This document shows, piece by piece, positions 1 to 30,649 of a stretch of 64,000 bases of DNA. This stretch comes from Nannobrachium achirus (Eukaryota; Chordata; Actinopteri; Myctophiformes; Myctophidae). The position numbers and the translations under genes were made by a program. Where the stretch lies: contig OY997645.1 of NCBI GenBank assembly GCA_963921795.1, positions 32,672,382 to 32,736,381 on the forward strand, written 5' to 3'. The notes beneath the pieces are model-generated. The model made no database searches, was not told the origin of the DNA, and was given only the letters and a program-made list of their open reading frames with translations. Every line of letters begins with the position of its first letter. Position 1 is the stretch's first letter.

Positions 1-186
1 TGATTTGGAGGAAGATGGGGAAAGTTGGATGCAGGCTGTGCCTACATGCATACCTTATACATATAAATGTGCTCAGTTTTAGCCGTTTTCTGTGTTTCCT
101 CCTATATTTATTAGCCAATTAAACGTTCCTGTATACAAAAACATTGTTTAACCATCAATAAAGTTTGTTGCTGGGGACATCAAGAA

Positions 187-11208
<11,022 letters not shown>

Positions 11209-12340
11209 ACACTGGCCAGCTGCTGATCTCCAGCTCTCTGCTACAGAAGATGACTTTTACACCTCCATGGAAGTAGAGACAGATGCACAGCTGAAAAGAT
11301 TTTGGAAAGAAATGTGAAATAAGCAAGCAGTACAATTAATCTCTTCTTTGAAAGTTTTAAAACCATTTAAGCAGCGAAAAGGCAAGAATGTAATTGTTAA
11401 CAAGAGGTTAATAATTTCCTGCAGAAGACTACTTAGTCATGTTACTGGAATGAATGAGCTGTGTGATGTTATTTAATGCACACATGACTGATTGTCCTTC
11501 TCTTAGTGGGTTAGGGTTAGCACCCATGGCTAAGGCTCACATGACTCCCTTGCCTTGGCGCCCACCACTTTTATCGACTTTTATCTAGAAACAGCTAGAA
11601 AGTAGGAAGTGATACGCTTTTTTTACCGTTGTAGTGACGTTTGGGTGGTTATTTTAGATGTTAAAGAGTTAACTTGCATGCATTTCAATTTATTTTCAAA
11701 TCATTCATGGCAGTAAAAAAACAAAGTGACTGCTATAAAGAAATAAAGCATAACGTACAGCTTTTGCCATTCACTATATATGAAACTAAAATGGTGATCG
11801 AGATTTGGGTTACACAAGGGGTTTCCCACTGAGAGGAAGTAACTTCAGCTAAACCAACAAAGGCTAACGTTAGCTAACTTGCGCTACATAACAAACTTCA
11901 AGATAGAGAACGGGAATTACAACTTTTCTCTTTCTTTCTTGTTGTTGTTACCGTTGCAGCGGTGACCAGATACAGATACACAAAGTGCAACCAATTAAAC
12001 TCCAACAACAGAGTATTAACGTCCAAGTAAATCATGTACTAAACACACTAACTAGTGAACCTACATTGTTATGATAGGGTAGCTCACCTCTTGGCCGCTC
12101 GCTGTTAACTGGCAGCGTGACAGCTAATAAGCTAACAGCTCGCCGCCGCCTTCATGCATGGTGAGTTTTGGAACATATTCACTTGGCGAACTGATGAATA
12201 CATGCTAATGGACAACATGTACTTTCTCCATTCAGTCCAGCAGGTTGTCAACAACGGCAGAAGGGGGGGCAGGGAGGCGAGTCAGCCGATGATGTTATGT
12301 TCCGTTCTGCTTGGAGCCATGTTGTTGAAACGAGCACTCA
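11209..12340 (-). promoter_or_regulatory. wdr81: wdr81 5-prime UTR, noncoding first exon and promoter region
   Basis: The first coding exon extends upstream of the ATG to an acceptor at 11290 (TCTTTTCAG before it). A noncoding exon ends at a donor AGAG|GTGAGC at 12088/12087, so intron 1 spans 11291-12087. The transcription start probably lies about 12150-12340, in a stretch richer in CG than its surroundings. There is no TATA box that I can see. The sequence CTCACGTGAC at 12337-12346 is a palindromic E-box. The exact start site is inferred, not seen. Confidence 0.6.
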
Positions 12341-12346
12341 CGTGAC
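12337..12346. promoter_or_regulatory. CLEAR-like E-box upstream of wdr81
   Basis: CTCACGTGAC matches the TFEB/TFE3 CLEAR consensus GTCACGTGAC at nine of ten positions and contains the perfect palindrome TCACGTGA. It sits just upstream of the inferred wdr81 first exon. TFEB control would suit an endolysosomal gene, but E-boxes bind many bHLH factors, so this is suggestive only. Confidence 0.4.
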
Positions 12347-12412
12347 ACACCGTCAGCCCCCAGCTCATGTGACATGTGACGCCAGAATTCTACTTCGTCG
12401 CACGGCGGTGTA

Positions 12413-12505
12413 GCGCGCCGAAAATAGCAGACCTACAAGCTCACAACGCGTCGCTGAATCGCTGATGCGTGGAGGTATGAGCTTGTAGGTTTGCTGTTTC
12501 TACTT
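12413..12505. repeat. Palindromic MITE remnant next to the wdr81 promoter
   Basis: The sequence AGACCTACAAGCTCA near 12430 reappears inverted as TGAGCTTGTAGGT near 12480, with a short centre containing related ACGCGTCG and GATGCGTGG sequence. It belongs to the family headed GAAAATAGC followed by GATCTACAAGCTCACAACGC, seen also at 17035-17082, 18355-18385, 33594-33662, 45418-45485, 54765-54800 and 61028-61055. It is followed by a C/T-rich run (12508-12525). Confidence 0.65.
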
Positions 12506-12985
12506 CCCCCCCCCCCTCCCCTTTTTCTTAAATGACGCAAGTTGCGTCATCTTCCCACAGAAACCTTTTAACAGAATAGATGTGTTTTCCTGTGTTGTAA
12601 AGTTTCAAAGTTGTTAGGTGTTAGGCTAGCTTAAGTTGATTTGATGACTGAATGTGAGACCCACCTTGAGTTTATTAATAATAACCATGTTAATATCTCT
12701 CTGTATGATTGGATGCACTCACTGCCCACACTGACACTGACACCACCCAAGCGGGAGGTCTGGTGGTCCTCCCCAGAAACATTTTAACATATAGGTCTAG
12801 TAGTAAATGTAATTTCCTGTGTTCTGGTGAATTTTGGGAGTTTGATTTACAACTCCGACCAGGAGTCCAGCAGGAGCTATTGCCTCTATGAGCAGGAGAT
12901 TTGGTCAAAATTGGCAGCCATATTTTTGGGATGAGTGGCCTTGGGCACTAATGTAAGTGTCGCAGCTAACAGTTTATGGGGTGCT

Positions 12986-12991
<6 letters not shown>

Positions 12992-13021
<30 letters not shown>
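12992..13021. repeat. (CAAT)n tetranucleotide repeat
   Basis: About seven tandem CAAT units in the intergenic region between wdr81 and slc13a5. Confidence 0.9.
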
Positions 13022-13022
<1 letters not shown>

Positions 13023-15300
13023 GCTTATGGGGACCTGGTGATGGGGACTAGCCTATATGTTTTTGGAATAACACAAACAGAACACAAATATGTGCTTATA
13101 ATATAATTATAATTATCCTAGTAATTACAGTATTTAAGCACATTTCATGCTGTATTCTTCACAACCAGTAGATGGCGATATAGTACTTTATGAAATGCAC
13201 CCAGTAATATTTGTGAAAATGATTGCTTTAAATTGCAATCAACCTCAGTGCAGCTAGATATAACAATCAAAAGTTTTTAACTTTGCAAATTCACAAATAT
13301 TCTGCCTTAGCCTACATGCCACAACTTTGCAACTTGCAACACCAAAATGTAGGCTCTGAAATTATCTAAATTGATACAGTAAATTGCTTGGTCTTGGCCG
13401 GTCAGATCTCTCCTGTTTACTGTAGGTGAGACAAGACCTTCTTTTTACACTAATCTAAATGTCTCAATAGAAGTACAAGGAGACAAAATATAACCACGCA
13501 ATTGTATAAATTATATTTTATTAACGTTCTTTACCATACATATTGGCATAATTACATTAAGAAAAAGTTTATTGTTTTAATGCAAGGGGTCATGGTTGTA
13601 ATTTCAGGTGCAATGAACCCATAGGACTTAAAGGAGTCCGGATGGGGACCCAAATGAATTTGGAATCGGAATCAATGTGGGTAAATTTATTGTAATACAT
13701 TTGTTCTCTTAGGAATGCTCAAAATATTATTGAACTCAAGTCTCCATGGCATGAGTAATCAATAGGAAAAAAAGTCATTTTGGGGGTGAACTACTCCTTT
13801 AAGGGTTATCGCCCCACTCCAACATGCAAAATGCCACTGCGAAACCAACCTCCAACTGCTTCTGCTTGTGGCCCAAAGTCAAAATATTTCATGCATTTTA
13901 TTGGAGGAAATTATAATTTGCTGATTTAGTTTAGGACTTTAAATTAGTAGCATTTGTTTAATAATGCTAAAGAGGCCTATTCTTCTCTTCTGCCCAGAGT
14001 ATATTTTTATAAATGAATGTAAAGAAAAACGAAAGAAAGAAAGAAATCCGCAACGAGGCCGGAAAGCTGTACTTTAAAAGTTTTATTGTGTGTATGAAGG
14101 CTATATAAAATTTGCACACTACAATTTGAAGGAAGACGCAAACTAATCATATGAAACTGAGTATTGTCCCAACCAACAGCCACCCTCCCTACCAATGCAA
14201 GTACATCAATGATGCTCTGTACAATGAGTACATCACAGTAAGTGCACAGTAATTCAGCACAATAGATCGCCTCTTGTCCAAATTATAACAAAGTTTGGCT
14301 TCGTTCAAAAGAGGCCAACAGTCTTTGGGCATGAAAGCAAACTAAAACCACTGTGGGTCCTAGACTTGCAATTACAGGGACACAGATTAAAAGTTGTATT
14401 CATCACAACATACCACTTGGCAACATAATTGCTTCCAGGACATTATGGCCCAAAAACATGATTTTCCTAACCCCATTGCAATGCATGGTCAAGTCAGTTG
14501 GAGAAACATTTGTACTTCGGTGCTTTAGGCCTCATCAGCATTTCTTAAAATACAGCATTCCCTTATTTAATTCCCTGAATACATGTTGAAGGAAAAAGTC
14601 TGTTGATATTGTTTTCATAATGGTCATGGGCCCCAGCGGATATACAAATACAAGAACTAAATTAAATATAACGTAACTTGCAGTACTGTAGCCTTGTGAT
14701 AAAGGGTTAAAATATCACTACACACCTTAAAAAAGGCTAGTACATCATAGGACATGGTTATTCTATATGAGCTGGGACAGTTACCGCTATATGTTTTTCA
14801 AGAATATAAGGTGGTGGGACAACAGTGTTTCATGCTGCCATCTATGTTTCATCATCACTACGTTTTACTGTTGTCAAGTTGTACACAAGGTGATCACTAG
14901 GTTACCAGTGGACTGGACATACTGGCAGCGCCACTCATGGGTGGAGCATAATATCCCAACATCATTGTGTACATCTCTCTTTTCATCATTCAAATTTAAT
15001 GTCCTGGAACATTGTCTAAGGCAGGGGTTTCTACTGATTGTGAACCAGGGACCACCACCCTGACTAAGAATCAACCTGGGACCACTGTTGTGTTGGGTGG
15101 GGATATGGACTAAGATTAGAGCTTTGGTAACACTTGCTATAGTATGCATCTCATGTCTATGCAACCAATGCAACCTATTCTCAACAAATAGTCCACAGAC
15201 TATAGTGGACTGGTCCACACCACAGCATAATTAAGACTGCAGGTGGTCCATGGGAGGATGTTTTAAAATGTAGGCTACAAGAAAAAGAGAAAAATATTTA
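13022..15300. other. Intergenic, no gene recognised
   Basis: I see no exon with splice sites and no conserved protein here. ORFs are short and random in character. A fragment near 15020-15075 (AGGCAGGGGTTTCTAC, GGGACCACCACCCTGACTAAG) resembles the edge of the dispersed element seen at 33470-33540. The text AATTCAAAGGAGCTTTATTGG at 15337-15360 recurs, slightly changed, at 19960-19990, so it is part of a dispersed repeat. Confidence 0.5.
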
Positions 15301-15754
15301 ATTTGTTGCACAAAATTATGTGCAACAAATTATACCAATTCAATTCAAAGGAGCTTTATTGGCATGAGAAAACATATGTTTACATTGCCAAAGCAAGTTT
15401 CAAAAAATAATAAAAAATTGATGAAAATGGGGAACATATATACAGTCGGGGGTACAGCATTTTGTAAACGGAGCTATGTCACATTTTGTCGTTATGTAGG
15501 GTATGAAGCTTTTTGGAACAAATATCAGCATTTCTTTTTTCTCAATACAATTTCAATAGCATATAAATGAAGGAAAAGAAAAAAGCCTCAGATTTAAAAC
15601 GTGTTTAAAGGTAGCAGCTCTGTTCATACCGTATGTAGGTCTGGATACCGTTCAATGGTTTGTAGACCATAGGGCAGGCTTGTCAATACTCCTGGATTTT
15701 CCCAGGAGTCTCCTGGATTTTGACCCCATCTCCTGGGAATCCCCTGGATTGGCA

Positions 15755-16300
15755 AATCCAGAACACAGGAAATTACATCTACCAGACCCCCCGCTTTAGG
15801 AGTGGGGGAAATGCATGCAAGAAAAATCATAGAGATATTCAATTAAGTAATGACTTAAAGATGAGAAGTCATTATTAAAGATGTCTTACTTTGCTTTGGT
15901 CATCAAATCTGTACACATACATTTGGCATTTTAAGGCTGAAATTGTACCCAATTGTACCCAGTATCAAACATGCACAAAATTCAACAGAACACAGGAAAT
16001 TAAATCTACTATGCTAATTCTTTTCTGGGGGAGGACCCCCAGACCCACAGCTTTAGGGGTGGGGGCAATGCATGCAAGATCATACAGAAATTCACTTAAT
16101 TAATGACTGAAAGATAAGACTTTATTATTAAAGATGTCTTAAGATGTCTCATCAAATCTGTACACCTACATTTGGCATTTTAAGGCTGAAATTGTACACA
16201 TGCTAGTAAAGCAAGCCTGATAAAAGTATCAACAGAACACAGAAAAATATATCTATTAAGAAGTTTTGGGGAGAGGACCCCCAGAACCCGGTTGGGGAGT
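15755..16300. repeat. Tandem repeat with a period of about 230 bp
   Basis: Three successive partial units begin at AACACAGGAAAT or AACACAGAAAAAT (about 15763, 15990 and 16226). Each contains a GGACCCCCAGA block, the GGGGGCAATGCATGCAAG block (first two units), TTATTAAAGATGTCTTA, and ACATTTGGCATTTTAAGG. The surrounding phrases TCCTGGATTTTGAC (15712 and 16327) frame the array, so the whole stretch from about 15665 to 16365 is probably one repetitive element with internal duplication. Confidence 0.7.
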
Positions 16301-17034
16301 TCTGCGCACCCCCCAAAAAATTAATCTCCTGGATTTTGACAGTCCAATGTTGACAACCCTGCCTTAGTGGTGGTGTATTCCAATATCAACCCAGATATTA
16401 GTTAACTGAAATATCTGAGTGGTCCAGAGCTGAAAAAAGGTTGAGAATCGCTAATCTATTCCTATCCCACTGTTACCCTTATTCCCTTATCCTCTTACTT
16501 TACCCAACCTCATATTAACTGATAGCCTATACAGATTTGTATCTTATGTAGAGTGAGCAGACACATGCCACTTCTTGAGATTTTCTGTGTAATTTCTTGA
16601 CCGGCGACTTGTCCGTATACTGATAACATTGACGCAAGATCATACTGTTTGTCAGGTCATTTAGTGCACTGTTCCCTGGAAGACAATATTCATGGTTACT
16701 TTCCTACATTATACTATTATACTATACTATACATTCAACTTATTGAAAAACTGAATCAGCATGTGATCATTGCTCGGTTGTCAAGAAGGTTTTGGCAAAA
16801 TGCCCTTTAGGCCTCATGAGGCCCCACAGGGGCCCAATCAGCCCATGGGATCCAATACTTATGCAATCCTCATCCATTCCAAAGCAAGTTTTAACTCAAA
16901 CAGTCTCAGATTTCAGGTTGGTGGATTTAGGATCATTCAATGTTATTGTCTACTCATAACCAATTTCATCCTGGATGTGCATTTTTCTAAATCTTTCAAA
17001 AAGGTTCAACACATTTATTTTATTTTAATTTGAC

Positions 17035-18085
17035 AAAAACTAGCAGATCTACAAACTCAGATCTGCTATTTTCATTATCTATCTATAAATGCGAGAAGTC
17101 TCTGCGTGTGTGTCTGTCTGTCTGTCTGTGTGTCTGTAATCCGCATATCTCGAGAACCGTTCGTCCCACCGGCTTCAGATTCGGCACGCGCGTTCCCCGC
17201 CGCGGCACGGAGTGCAGTGCCGGGTCTCGACCCGACCCGACGCGCGGTTTTCCCGAACCGGCGCGAAACGTTCGGAATCTCCTTATGCAGGGTTGATAGT
17301 TGACATCAGGCTGTTCCGGAGGAAATCGGCGAAAGCTCTGACTCATTGTGACATCACTTCATAAAAGGCTCTGACATCACGTACGCCACATGAGTCAACA
17401 AAAAATCTCTGTGAGTGTGTATGTATGTATGTAATCCGCGTATCTCGAGAACCGTTCGTCCCACGGGCACGCGCGTTCTCCATATATGGGCATAAAATGA
17501 ATGCCCCCATATATGGGCATAAAATGGATTGCAGACAGACAGATACAGATATCTCCATATATGGACATAAATGGACAGAGGCAAACAGATGGTCAAAGAT
17601 CTCCATATATGGGCATAAAATGGACGCAGACAGACAGATACAGATATCTCCATATATGGGCATAAATGGACACAGGCAAACAGATGTTCAAAACGGGTCC
17701 TATGACAACAGGTATAATGAGGTTTGCATTAAAGGGGGAACCGGCACTGTGTCTGCAACACAGTTGGAGGCACAGACAGATACTCCATATATGGGCATAA
17801 AATGGACGCAGATAGACAGATATCTCCATATATGGGCATAAAATGGACCCAGAACTATAACTGCAGTGATCTCCATATATGGACATAAAATGGACGCCGA
17901 CAGACAGACAGACAGATACAGATATCTCCATATATGGGCATAAATGGACACAGGCAGACAGATGGTCAAAACGGGTCCTATGAAAACAGGTATAATGGGG
18001 TTTGCATTAAAGGGCGGGGCATTCATTCCCTATTTACATTGTTCCGAGTTGGCCAGGTCGCTGACTAGACAGCTTCTAGTACTGT
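17035..18085 (-). repeat. CArG-box tandem-repeat element, first copy (inverted relative to 56600-58318)
   Basis: The core is a tandem array of 10-bp CCATATATGG palindromes separated by GACAGACAGATACAGAT-type spacers, with nine perfect CCATATATGG copies. One end carries GCTCTGACATCACGTACGCC, AATCCGCGTATCTCGAG and ACCGTTCGTCCCAC. The other end has TGAATGCCCCGCCCTTTAAT and GCCAACTCGG motifs (complement), then CTAGAAGC near 18076. Both ends match the copy at 56600-58318 in reverse orientation. All reading frames here are repeat translations, not genes. Confidence 0.8.
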
Positions 18086-18381
18086 AAATTATCAAATAGT
18101 CCTTAAGTGGTTGAACAAATAAATAAAAAAGAGTGGCAGTTAATGTTGATGATATCACAGCCAAGATGATAATTAATAAAATAACTTCTCAATCTTCACT
18201 TCTCTGTTCTGACAAAGGTCAGATGGACTGAAACGTTGTTCAACAAAGTTCTTTGTGCAAGTGAGGATACTTTATTTTAATTTTTCCCCACAGTATGTGA
18301 ACTGTATCTTTTTTTTATCACTTCAACAGCAGCCTTATATACATTTCGGCCATTTGAAAATAGCCGATCTACAAGTTTACA

Positions 18382-18450
18382 GTTTAGGCGTTTAGCAGAC
18401 GCTTTTAATCCAAAGCGACTTACAATAAGCAGATAATACATCACTATAAT
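18382..18450. repeat. Dispersed teleost repeat fragment
   Basis: The phrase GTTTAGCAGACGCTTTTAAT followed by CCAAAGCGACTTACAATAAG is a very common dispersed sequence in fish genomes (recalled, not searched). It follows a fragment of the GAAAATAGCCGATCTACAAG palindromic family at 18355-18385. The remainder of 18450-19010 shows no gene. Confidence 0.5.
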
Positions 18451-19019
18451 AAACAAGATAACATGTCAGAACATCAACAACAATATAACAAATGCATATG
18501 AATATCAATCTAATGAACCAAAATAATCAGTTAAGAAAAAAGGATTCCAAAAAACCTAAAAACAAATGCTAACTAGTTTCTTGTACGGTCATTGAGTGTT
18601 TCAGTAGTGCTATGGGTTTAGGTGGAGTCTGAAAAGGTGAGTCTTCAGTACAAGCTCACAATGCCTCGCATTCTGTTCTTGTCCTTGTCTCATATCTTCT
18701 GGTCATATAATGTGTCCAGTCCTATTATGCTATGTGTGTGTAATAAACTTCAGAACTGGTCGTGGGATACTGCCAGGTGTCATCTTGTTCTGCGCACTTA
18801 ACTGAAACATCGCTCACCAGTTAGAGACTCTTATTGGGCCACATGGTTGGTCAACCAAAATCACAAAAGAGGTCTTAGAGGAATAGGTAGGCAGGTAGAC
18901 TGTATAGTACAAATATCATTTTTGGGTTAACTTATAACCGTCTGTGTAAGAAATGTATTTCACCAAATGTAAGCACTGACAGTGACAACAACACTAAGGT
19001 CACCTGGTGCTAGAGTCTA

Positions 19020-19080
19020 GATTCTTGACATTGAAAAGAAGGTCTAGGTCCTAGACCTTCTTTTCAATATCAAGAATCTT
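19020..19080. repeat. Near-perfect 60-nt palindrome
   Basis: GATTCTTGACATTGAAAAGA and the following GGTCTAGG are repeated inverted, with one mismatch and almost no loop. RNA from either strand would fold into a stem of about 29 bp. It is probably a MITE relic; a miRNA-like precursor is unlikely because there is virtually no terminal loop. Confidence 0.75.
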
Positions 19081-20116
19081 ACCCCTTGTCTCCAAGGAAA
19101 GGCTAAAATGAAACCTGATCTCAGGTGGCATTGAAGACTTGCATGAGCCATTAAAAACCGCTTGCATGGCACAGGGATCTCAAGGCTGACCTGCCAAAGT
19201 TTAATGTTATTGTCTCAGCTCAGACCATACGTCAGACATGAGCCAAAGAATGGCTTTACACTACAGTCAGAGGCCAAACTAAACCCTTCTACAATGACTG
19301 TTCTTTGCCATGGCTCACCAACCTGAGAAAATGTTCTGTGGACACATAGAACATAATATGACATACCTAACCTTTGACAATGTAGCAGATCTGCATTTTA
19401 TTCACTGGTGGTGATATAAAAGCTCTTTAGAGTGGCAGATGTTCAAATAGAGTGTGGTTACATTTTACTAGACCAACAAAATCTTTGCTTTTAAGTTTGG
19501 TATTAAATGGGACTGGCCTTGAGGGATGAAACTGGCATGCTCAGGCCCATGAGGGATTTGGAGGATATCTTGTGGTTACCCAAAACTATAGGCTATGAGT
19601 AGCCTGACGCTCAGCCTGAATTGACATTTCGTTTCACTTCATTATTCAAAATTTAAAGGGGTGTGGCTAGCGATTCAGGGTCTGGAACTATAGGCTAGGC
19701 TATGAGGTGACTGATATGTCTTTCTTGACATATTCATTCATAATTTGGTCCAAATTATGATTACATGCGATTGAGTTGATCACTAGCTAACTATAAAACA
19801 AAACGATTGTCTTTGCAACCCCAGAAGTCTGGCAGTAAGACCATCAATTTATAACATTTGAACAGCCAATATCTGAAACTATTTATTTAAAAATGTAAAA
19901 TATAATGAGACTTTAAAAGTGTCTATAAATATATGTTTTATATATAAACTCACTCTCTGCAATTCAATTCAATGGATGGAGCTTTATTGGCAATTGGCAT
20001 TGAAGCAAAAGTGGAACAAGTCAGGACAATCAAAACAAAACAATGGATACATGACTGGGCAATTGAATATAGGAATTTAGGAAATAGGAACTCTAACTCT
20101 CTGTCTCTCCCTCTAT

Positions 20117-20119
<3 letters not shown>

Positions 20120-20203
<84 letters not shown>
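20120..20203. repeat. Poly-C run followed by (CT)n
   Basis: About 32 C residues are followed by about 26 CT units and a short C run. It lies about 160 bp upstream of the slc13a5 ATG and may lie in its promoter or 5-prime UTR. Long homopolymers of this kind are also prone to assembly error. Confidence 0.9.
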
Positions 20204-20205
<2 letters not shown>

Positions 20206-20360
20206 CCCATTTGTCTCTCTTCATTGTGATTCGTGAGTTCGCTTTTCTCTCCTCTCTTTTGAGACTCCCCCTTCCCCGCCTTACTCGATTTAAAAAGCCG
20301 ATCCATGGCACACACACTTTCTTTTCCCCGGCGTTTCTGTTCCCCCGCTGTCTGTTGAAG

Positions 20361-26811
<6,451 letters not shown>

Positions 26812-28150
26812 GCCGAGGTGAGACTTGGCCATTGGAGATGTTCCAAGCACACAAGTCGTCCTCATCCACAGCCTCCAGACAAAGACCTCTGATCTGGCCA
26901 GCCAGACAGCACAGAATAACTTGGCTGTGTTTGGATGTTTTGGGGATAAAAGCCTAGGCTAGCATAGTCTAGGTTTTATTTAATTGATACTTGAGTCTTG
27001 CTTGTGAGAAAAAGTGGTGGTGAATGTGAGAGGGACTGGGAGACATGACTTGAATACATGACTACTGGAACTTAAGTTGTGTTGAATTTACACTGCACCA
27101 TAATGGAGTTACACTTTAAAAGATAAACTGTCTTAAACACCCTCTTACATTTTTAAACTATCATCACCTTGTGATGATAGTGGCCCAAAGATTATTTTTG
27201 TATTATTATTATTATTTTTTGCAATGCTCCTGAGATCTGGCCAATTTAAAGCATTATTTTATCTCAAGGGAAATTTGGGTTGCCAAAGTAAAAACAACAA
27301 CAAACTTAAAATATTAATGTCAAGCATCTTCTCAGAGTTACATTAACTTATTATTATTTTATAAGTCAGATTTGACATTCAAATGAAATGTGCAGATTGT
27401 CTTACTTCCCCTTACTTACAGTATATCTGTATGCCAGTATCCCCATTATGTTGCCTTAAGAAGAAAATAGCTTACTGCTATTTTAGATTTTCTGAATGTT
27501 CTCCTATTTTCATCAAATGTGAGTCTATTTTTCCTATTCATGCCCAGAATTGGTACAATAGGGTTCAAGTGGTTAAACTAAGATTCAATATTACGCCACA
27601 AAGTATTTTGGTCAGGTCAAATCATATGAGAATATTATAGGCATAAAAGCTAAATGTAGTTTAAAAATACATGTCAAAGTGTTGTTTCTAATGTAAGTTA
27701 ACATAGGTCAAGATTATAAGGATGTGAATGGCAAAACAGTTTTGCTCTTTCACATACCGGTAATCTTGACGTATGTGGCCTTACACTAGAATACAATATT
27801 CTTTGTCAAGTCCAACATCACTTGGTGGCATCATGCTTCGCTACAGAAGCACCCTTGTGAAAATGGTAGTACATTGAATTACTGGACACATTCTAGATTT
27901 AAGTCAGCATGTGCAGATATTTTTGAATTGTCTAACTTAACTGTAATATAATTTAGTTGAAAAAAAAAGGATGTATTTAAGAGTGTATAGTTAGAATACA
28001 GTAGTATATTTTCAGTTGCATCATCAATGCACATGTGAACGGAAATGGAAGAAAGTATCTTCTGGCTGCTTCATGTGGTATGATCAGAGATAATATGTTC
28101 TCATTGTAATATGAATTCTCTGGTTTAATAAACTGTGATGAACTAATCCT
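26812..28150 (+). other. Probable slc13a5 3-prime UTR and flank
   Basis: No coding exon is seen. A perfect 11-bp stem with a CTT loop (ACTATCATCAC ... GTGATGATAGT, 27157-27181) would lie in the transcript. An AATAAA at about 28126 is a possible polyadenylation signal, but it is 1.3 kb downstream and unproven. Confidence 0.35.
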
Positions 28151-28186
28151 TTTAAGCAAATTAAGATGCAATGTCAAATTTGTACT

Positions 28187-28460
28187 TGGGGCGTCATAGC
28201 TCAGGGGTAGAGAAACGTTATTAGAGCACAAAGGGTTCCCGAAGGGTTCCCAGTTGGAATCAGGGCTCCCCCTGAGTTAATGTCGAAGGGTCCTTGAGCA
28301 AGACTCTGAACCCCTAATTGCTCCCGGTGAGTAGGTTGGTGCCATGGTTTCCTCCGCCACCGGTGTATGAATGTGTGTGTGAATGGGTGAATGTAATGCA
28401 CAATCTATGTAAAGCGCCATGGATAAAAGCGCTATATAAATGCACCATTTACCATTTACT
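28187..28460 (+). mobile_element. tRNA-derived SINE
   Basis: The head GGGGCGTCATAGCTCAGGGG carries a pol III A-box (TAGCTCAGGGGTAGAG), and GGGTTCCCAGTTGGAATC is a B-box-like sequence. The body contains GGGTCCTTGAGCAAGACTCT and the tail TAAAGCGCCATGGATAAAAG followed by CGCTATATAAATGCACCATT, ending in the short repeat ACCATTTACC. This body and tail are recurrent in teleost SINEs (recalled, not searched). Confidence 0.75.
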
Positions 28461-28469
28461 TGGTAAGGA

Positions 28470-29770
28470 ATGACTAAGGATATTTCCAAGCTCTAAAAGA
28501 GTCCCACATCAAGCGCTTTTTGAGAACATGGTGAATATACAACACACCCACTGTAACTGACTATTATATGCAAGGAGAAGAAAAACTGTTCATTTATGGT
28601 TAGCACTGGATCATTCTAAAAGAAAGAGCAACTAACGCATGCCCTATCCTGCGTAACTTAAAGTCACTATGCTGAGTATGATGCCAGAGTCATCCCTTTT
28701 AAAATGTGTTATTGGTTCAAGCCATGCACATTATTTCCTCAAACCCCATTCTGTCCAGTAAATAACTATATTGTCAGTGTCTCAAGTATCAGTTAAAAGA
28801 GTCCAAAACCAAGAGACAAAAACTTGGTTCAACCATGTAGGTATTTCTCAAAACTCATAATGTCCATTTAAATTATTCTTTTCACTTCAAGTCAACTTTT
28901 CATACACTATAAGAGATCTCAAATCATTTGTGGTCCAGTACATGATGAGTCGATAAAGGCAGATTAAAAACACAATAGTGGTAAGTGTATCATGGTGTCT
29001 TGTGTATTATCTATTCAAAGAGTCAAACCAAGAGACCAAACTTTGATCGCTTGTCAATCATATCATGTCTCAACTTGATTGTTGACTGCCAGCTGCATTT
29101 TGAAAGTGCAATTGTTTTCCTCTGAGTCTATCTGGTATAATCCCATAAACACAGCATGTAAGACCAGTGTAATCCTTTACTGAATACTAGCCACACCTAG
29201 GTAAAGTAAGAGCTTTGTGATTGTCACTTTACTTTGAACAAGGGTCGGTATCAACTCAAAATATATGTATCACCACCATGAACAATACAGTTGTAGCTCA
29301 AACACAATGAGGATGTTTATCATTTGTCCATTTATAGACTTCATAGCACAACAATTTAACAATGGAGAATTGGATAATCAAGAACCATGATGACTAACAT
29401 TTCACAGACAAGACAATATTCAGACATAGTGGGCTATAAAACATTTGATGCATATACTGTAGCTGTAAGATAATATGTATTAGTATGTTAATATGTATGT
29501 TGTTGAAAAGGTAAGCTAAATGTGCTACAAACTTAAAAAGGAGAGAGAAAGATGTGACCTTGTCCTTAGAGTTACATGGGACAATTAAAATGTTATACGC
29601 TTAAAGAGTACGCAACAAGTAGCTGGGTGTATAATACAGTACAGATCACTATGATCTTAGCTTCATAAAGGTTTATGTAATTACAGTGCCTTTCTCTCCC
29701 ACTTTAGTGCCTCTCAGCCACCCAATCATTATCCAATTAAAACCTTGTGTATTGCAGCCTCCATTATTTA
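28470..29770. other. Intergenic, nothing recognised
   Basis: AT-rich sequence with no supported exon, RNA gene or repeat that I can name. Confidence 0.4.
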
Positions 29771-29771
29771 C

Positions 29772-29774
<3 letters not shown>

Positions 29775-29844
<70 letters not shown>

Positions 29845-29898
29845 GCACGCACACACACATGCACACTCACTCACACACACACACACACACACACACAC
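29775..29898. repeat. (GT)n followed by inverted (CA)n
   Basis: About 34 GT units, a short GCACGC bridge and then about 25 CA units with interruptions. The two halves are complementary, so the region can fold back on itself. Confidence 0.9.
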
Positions 29899-30649
29899 GT
29901 GTGCGTGTATGTGGTGAGAAATGGAACCTGTAAGCTATTCTCTTCTTACCAATGATTGCATGAGACAGACTCCTCAGACCAGACCTTTGATGAACTCAGA
30001 AGCAACAAGGCCTTTTTTGCAGAGTGAGCAGCAGTTGGCAAGAAAGTACATGACCTCCAGACTACATTGGAATTGGAATGAAAAGCATGTTTTGTGGCCA
30101 CTCCACCGGTTGCATCTACAGAGTCATGCTGATTCAGCAGTGAAGTTTCGTGGATGAGAATGTTCAAGCTGCCCAATGGCTATTCACTTTTCTGTATCAG
30201 TTACGGATGAGGACAATATATAGCCTGTCTGATAAAATTACCTCTTCCCCGCACTCAAAAGATTGTGTGTAAAATGGGGTTCAGCAGCAATTTGAGTCTA
30301 CAATTAGGTATACTAGTAGGCTTTCTTATATTTGCCTGTCTTTAACCAATGCTAAAAGACACAGAATACAGCCTTTCTTTGTCTCTCTTTAGACCAATGA
30401 CAGTTGTACTACTGAGAATTGGCATGCCAAAGAATTCCTTGTTGGCTTGAGAAGTCATAAAAACTCTTCTATTCGCTTTCAACTTGCAATATAGCTATAT
30501 CTATAAATATGTGCATAATATTACAAATTCTGATAGATTCACCTGTTTTGGTTTTATGTTCTAGGACAATTTTCTGTCAGCATGAAACCTTTCACCTGTT
30601 CAGCTCACAGTCAGAGAATGAATCTCTGAAGTGGTTAAGGACCAGAAAG

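Noticed and set aside
19972..20315. ORFs across the poly-C/CT tract
   Set aside because: Low-complexity poly-Pro/Ser/Leu or Gly/Glu/Arg translations with no conserved part.
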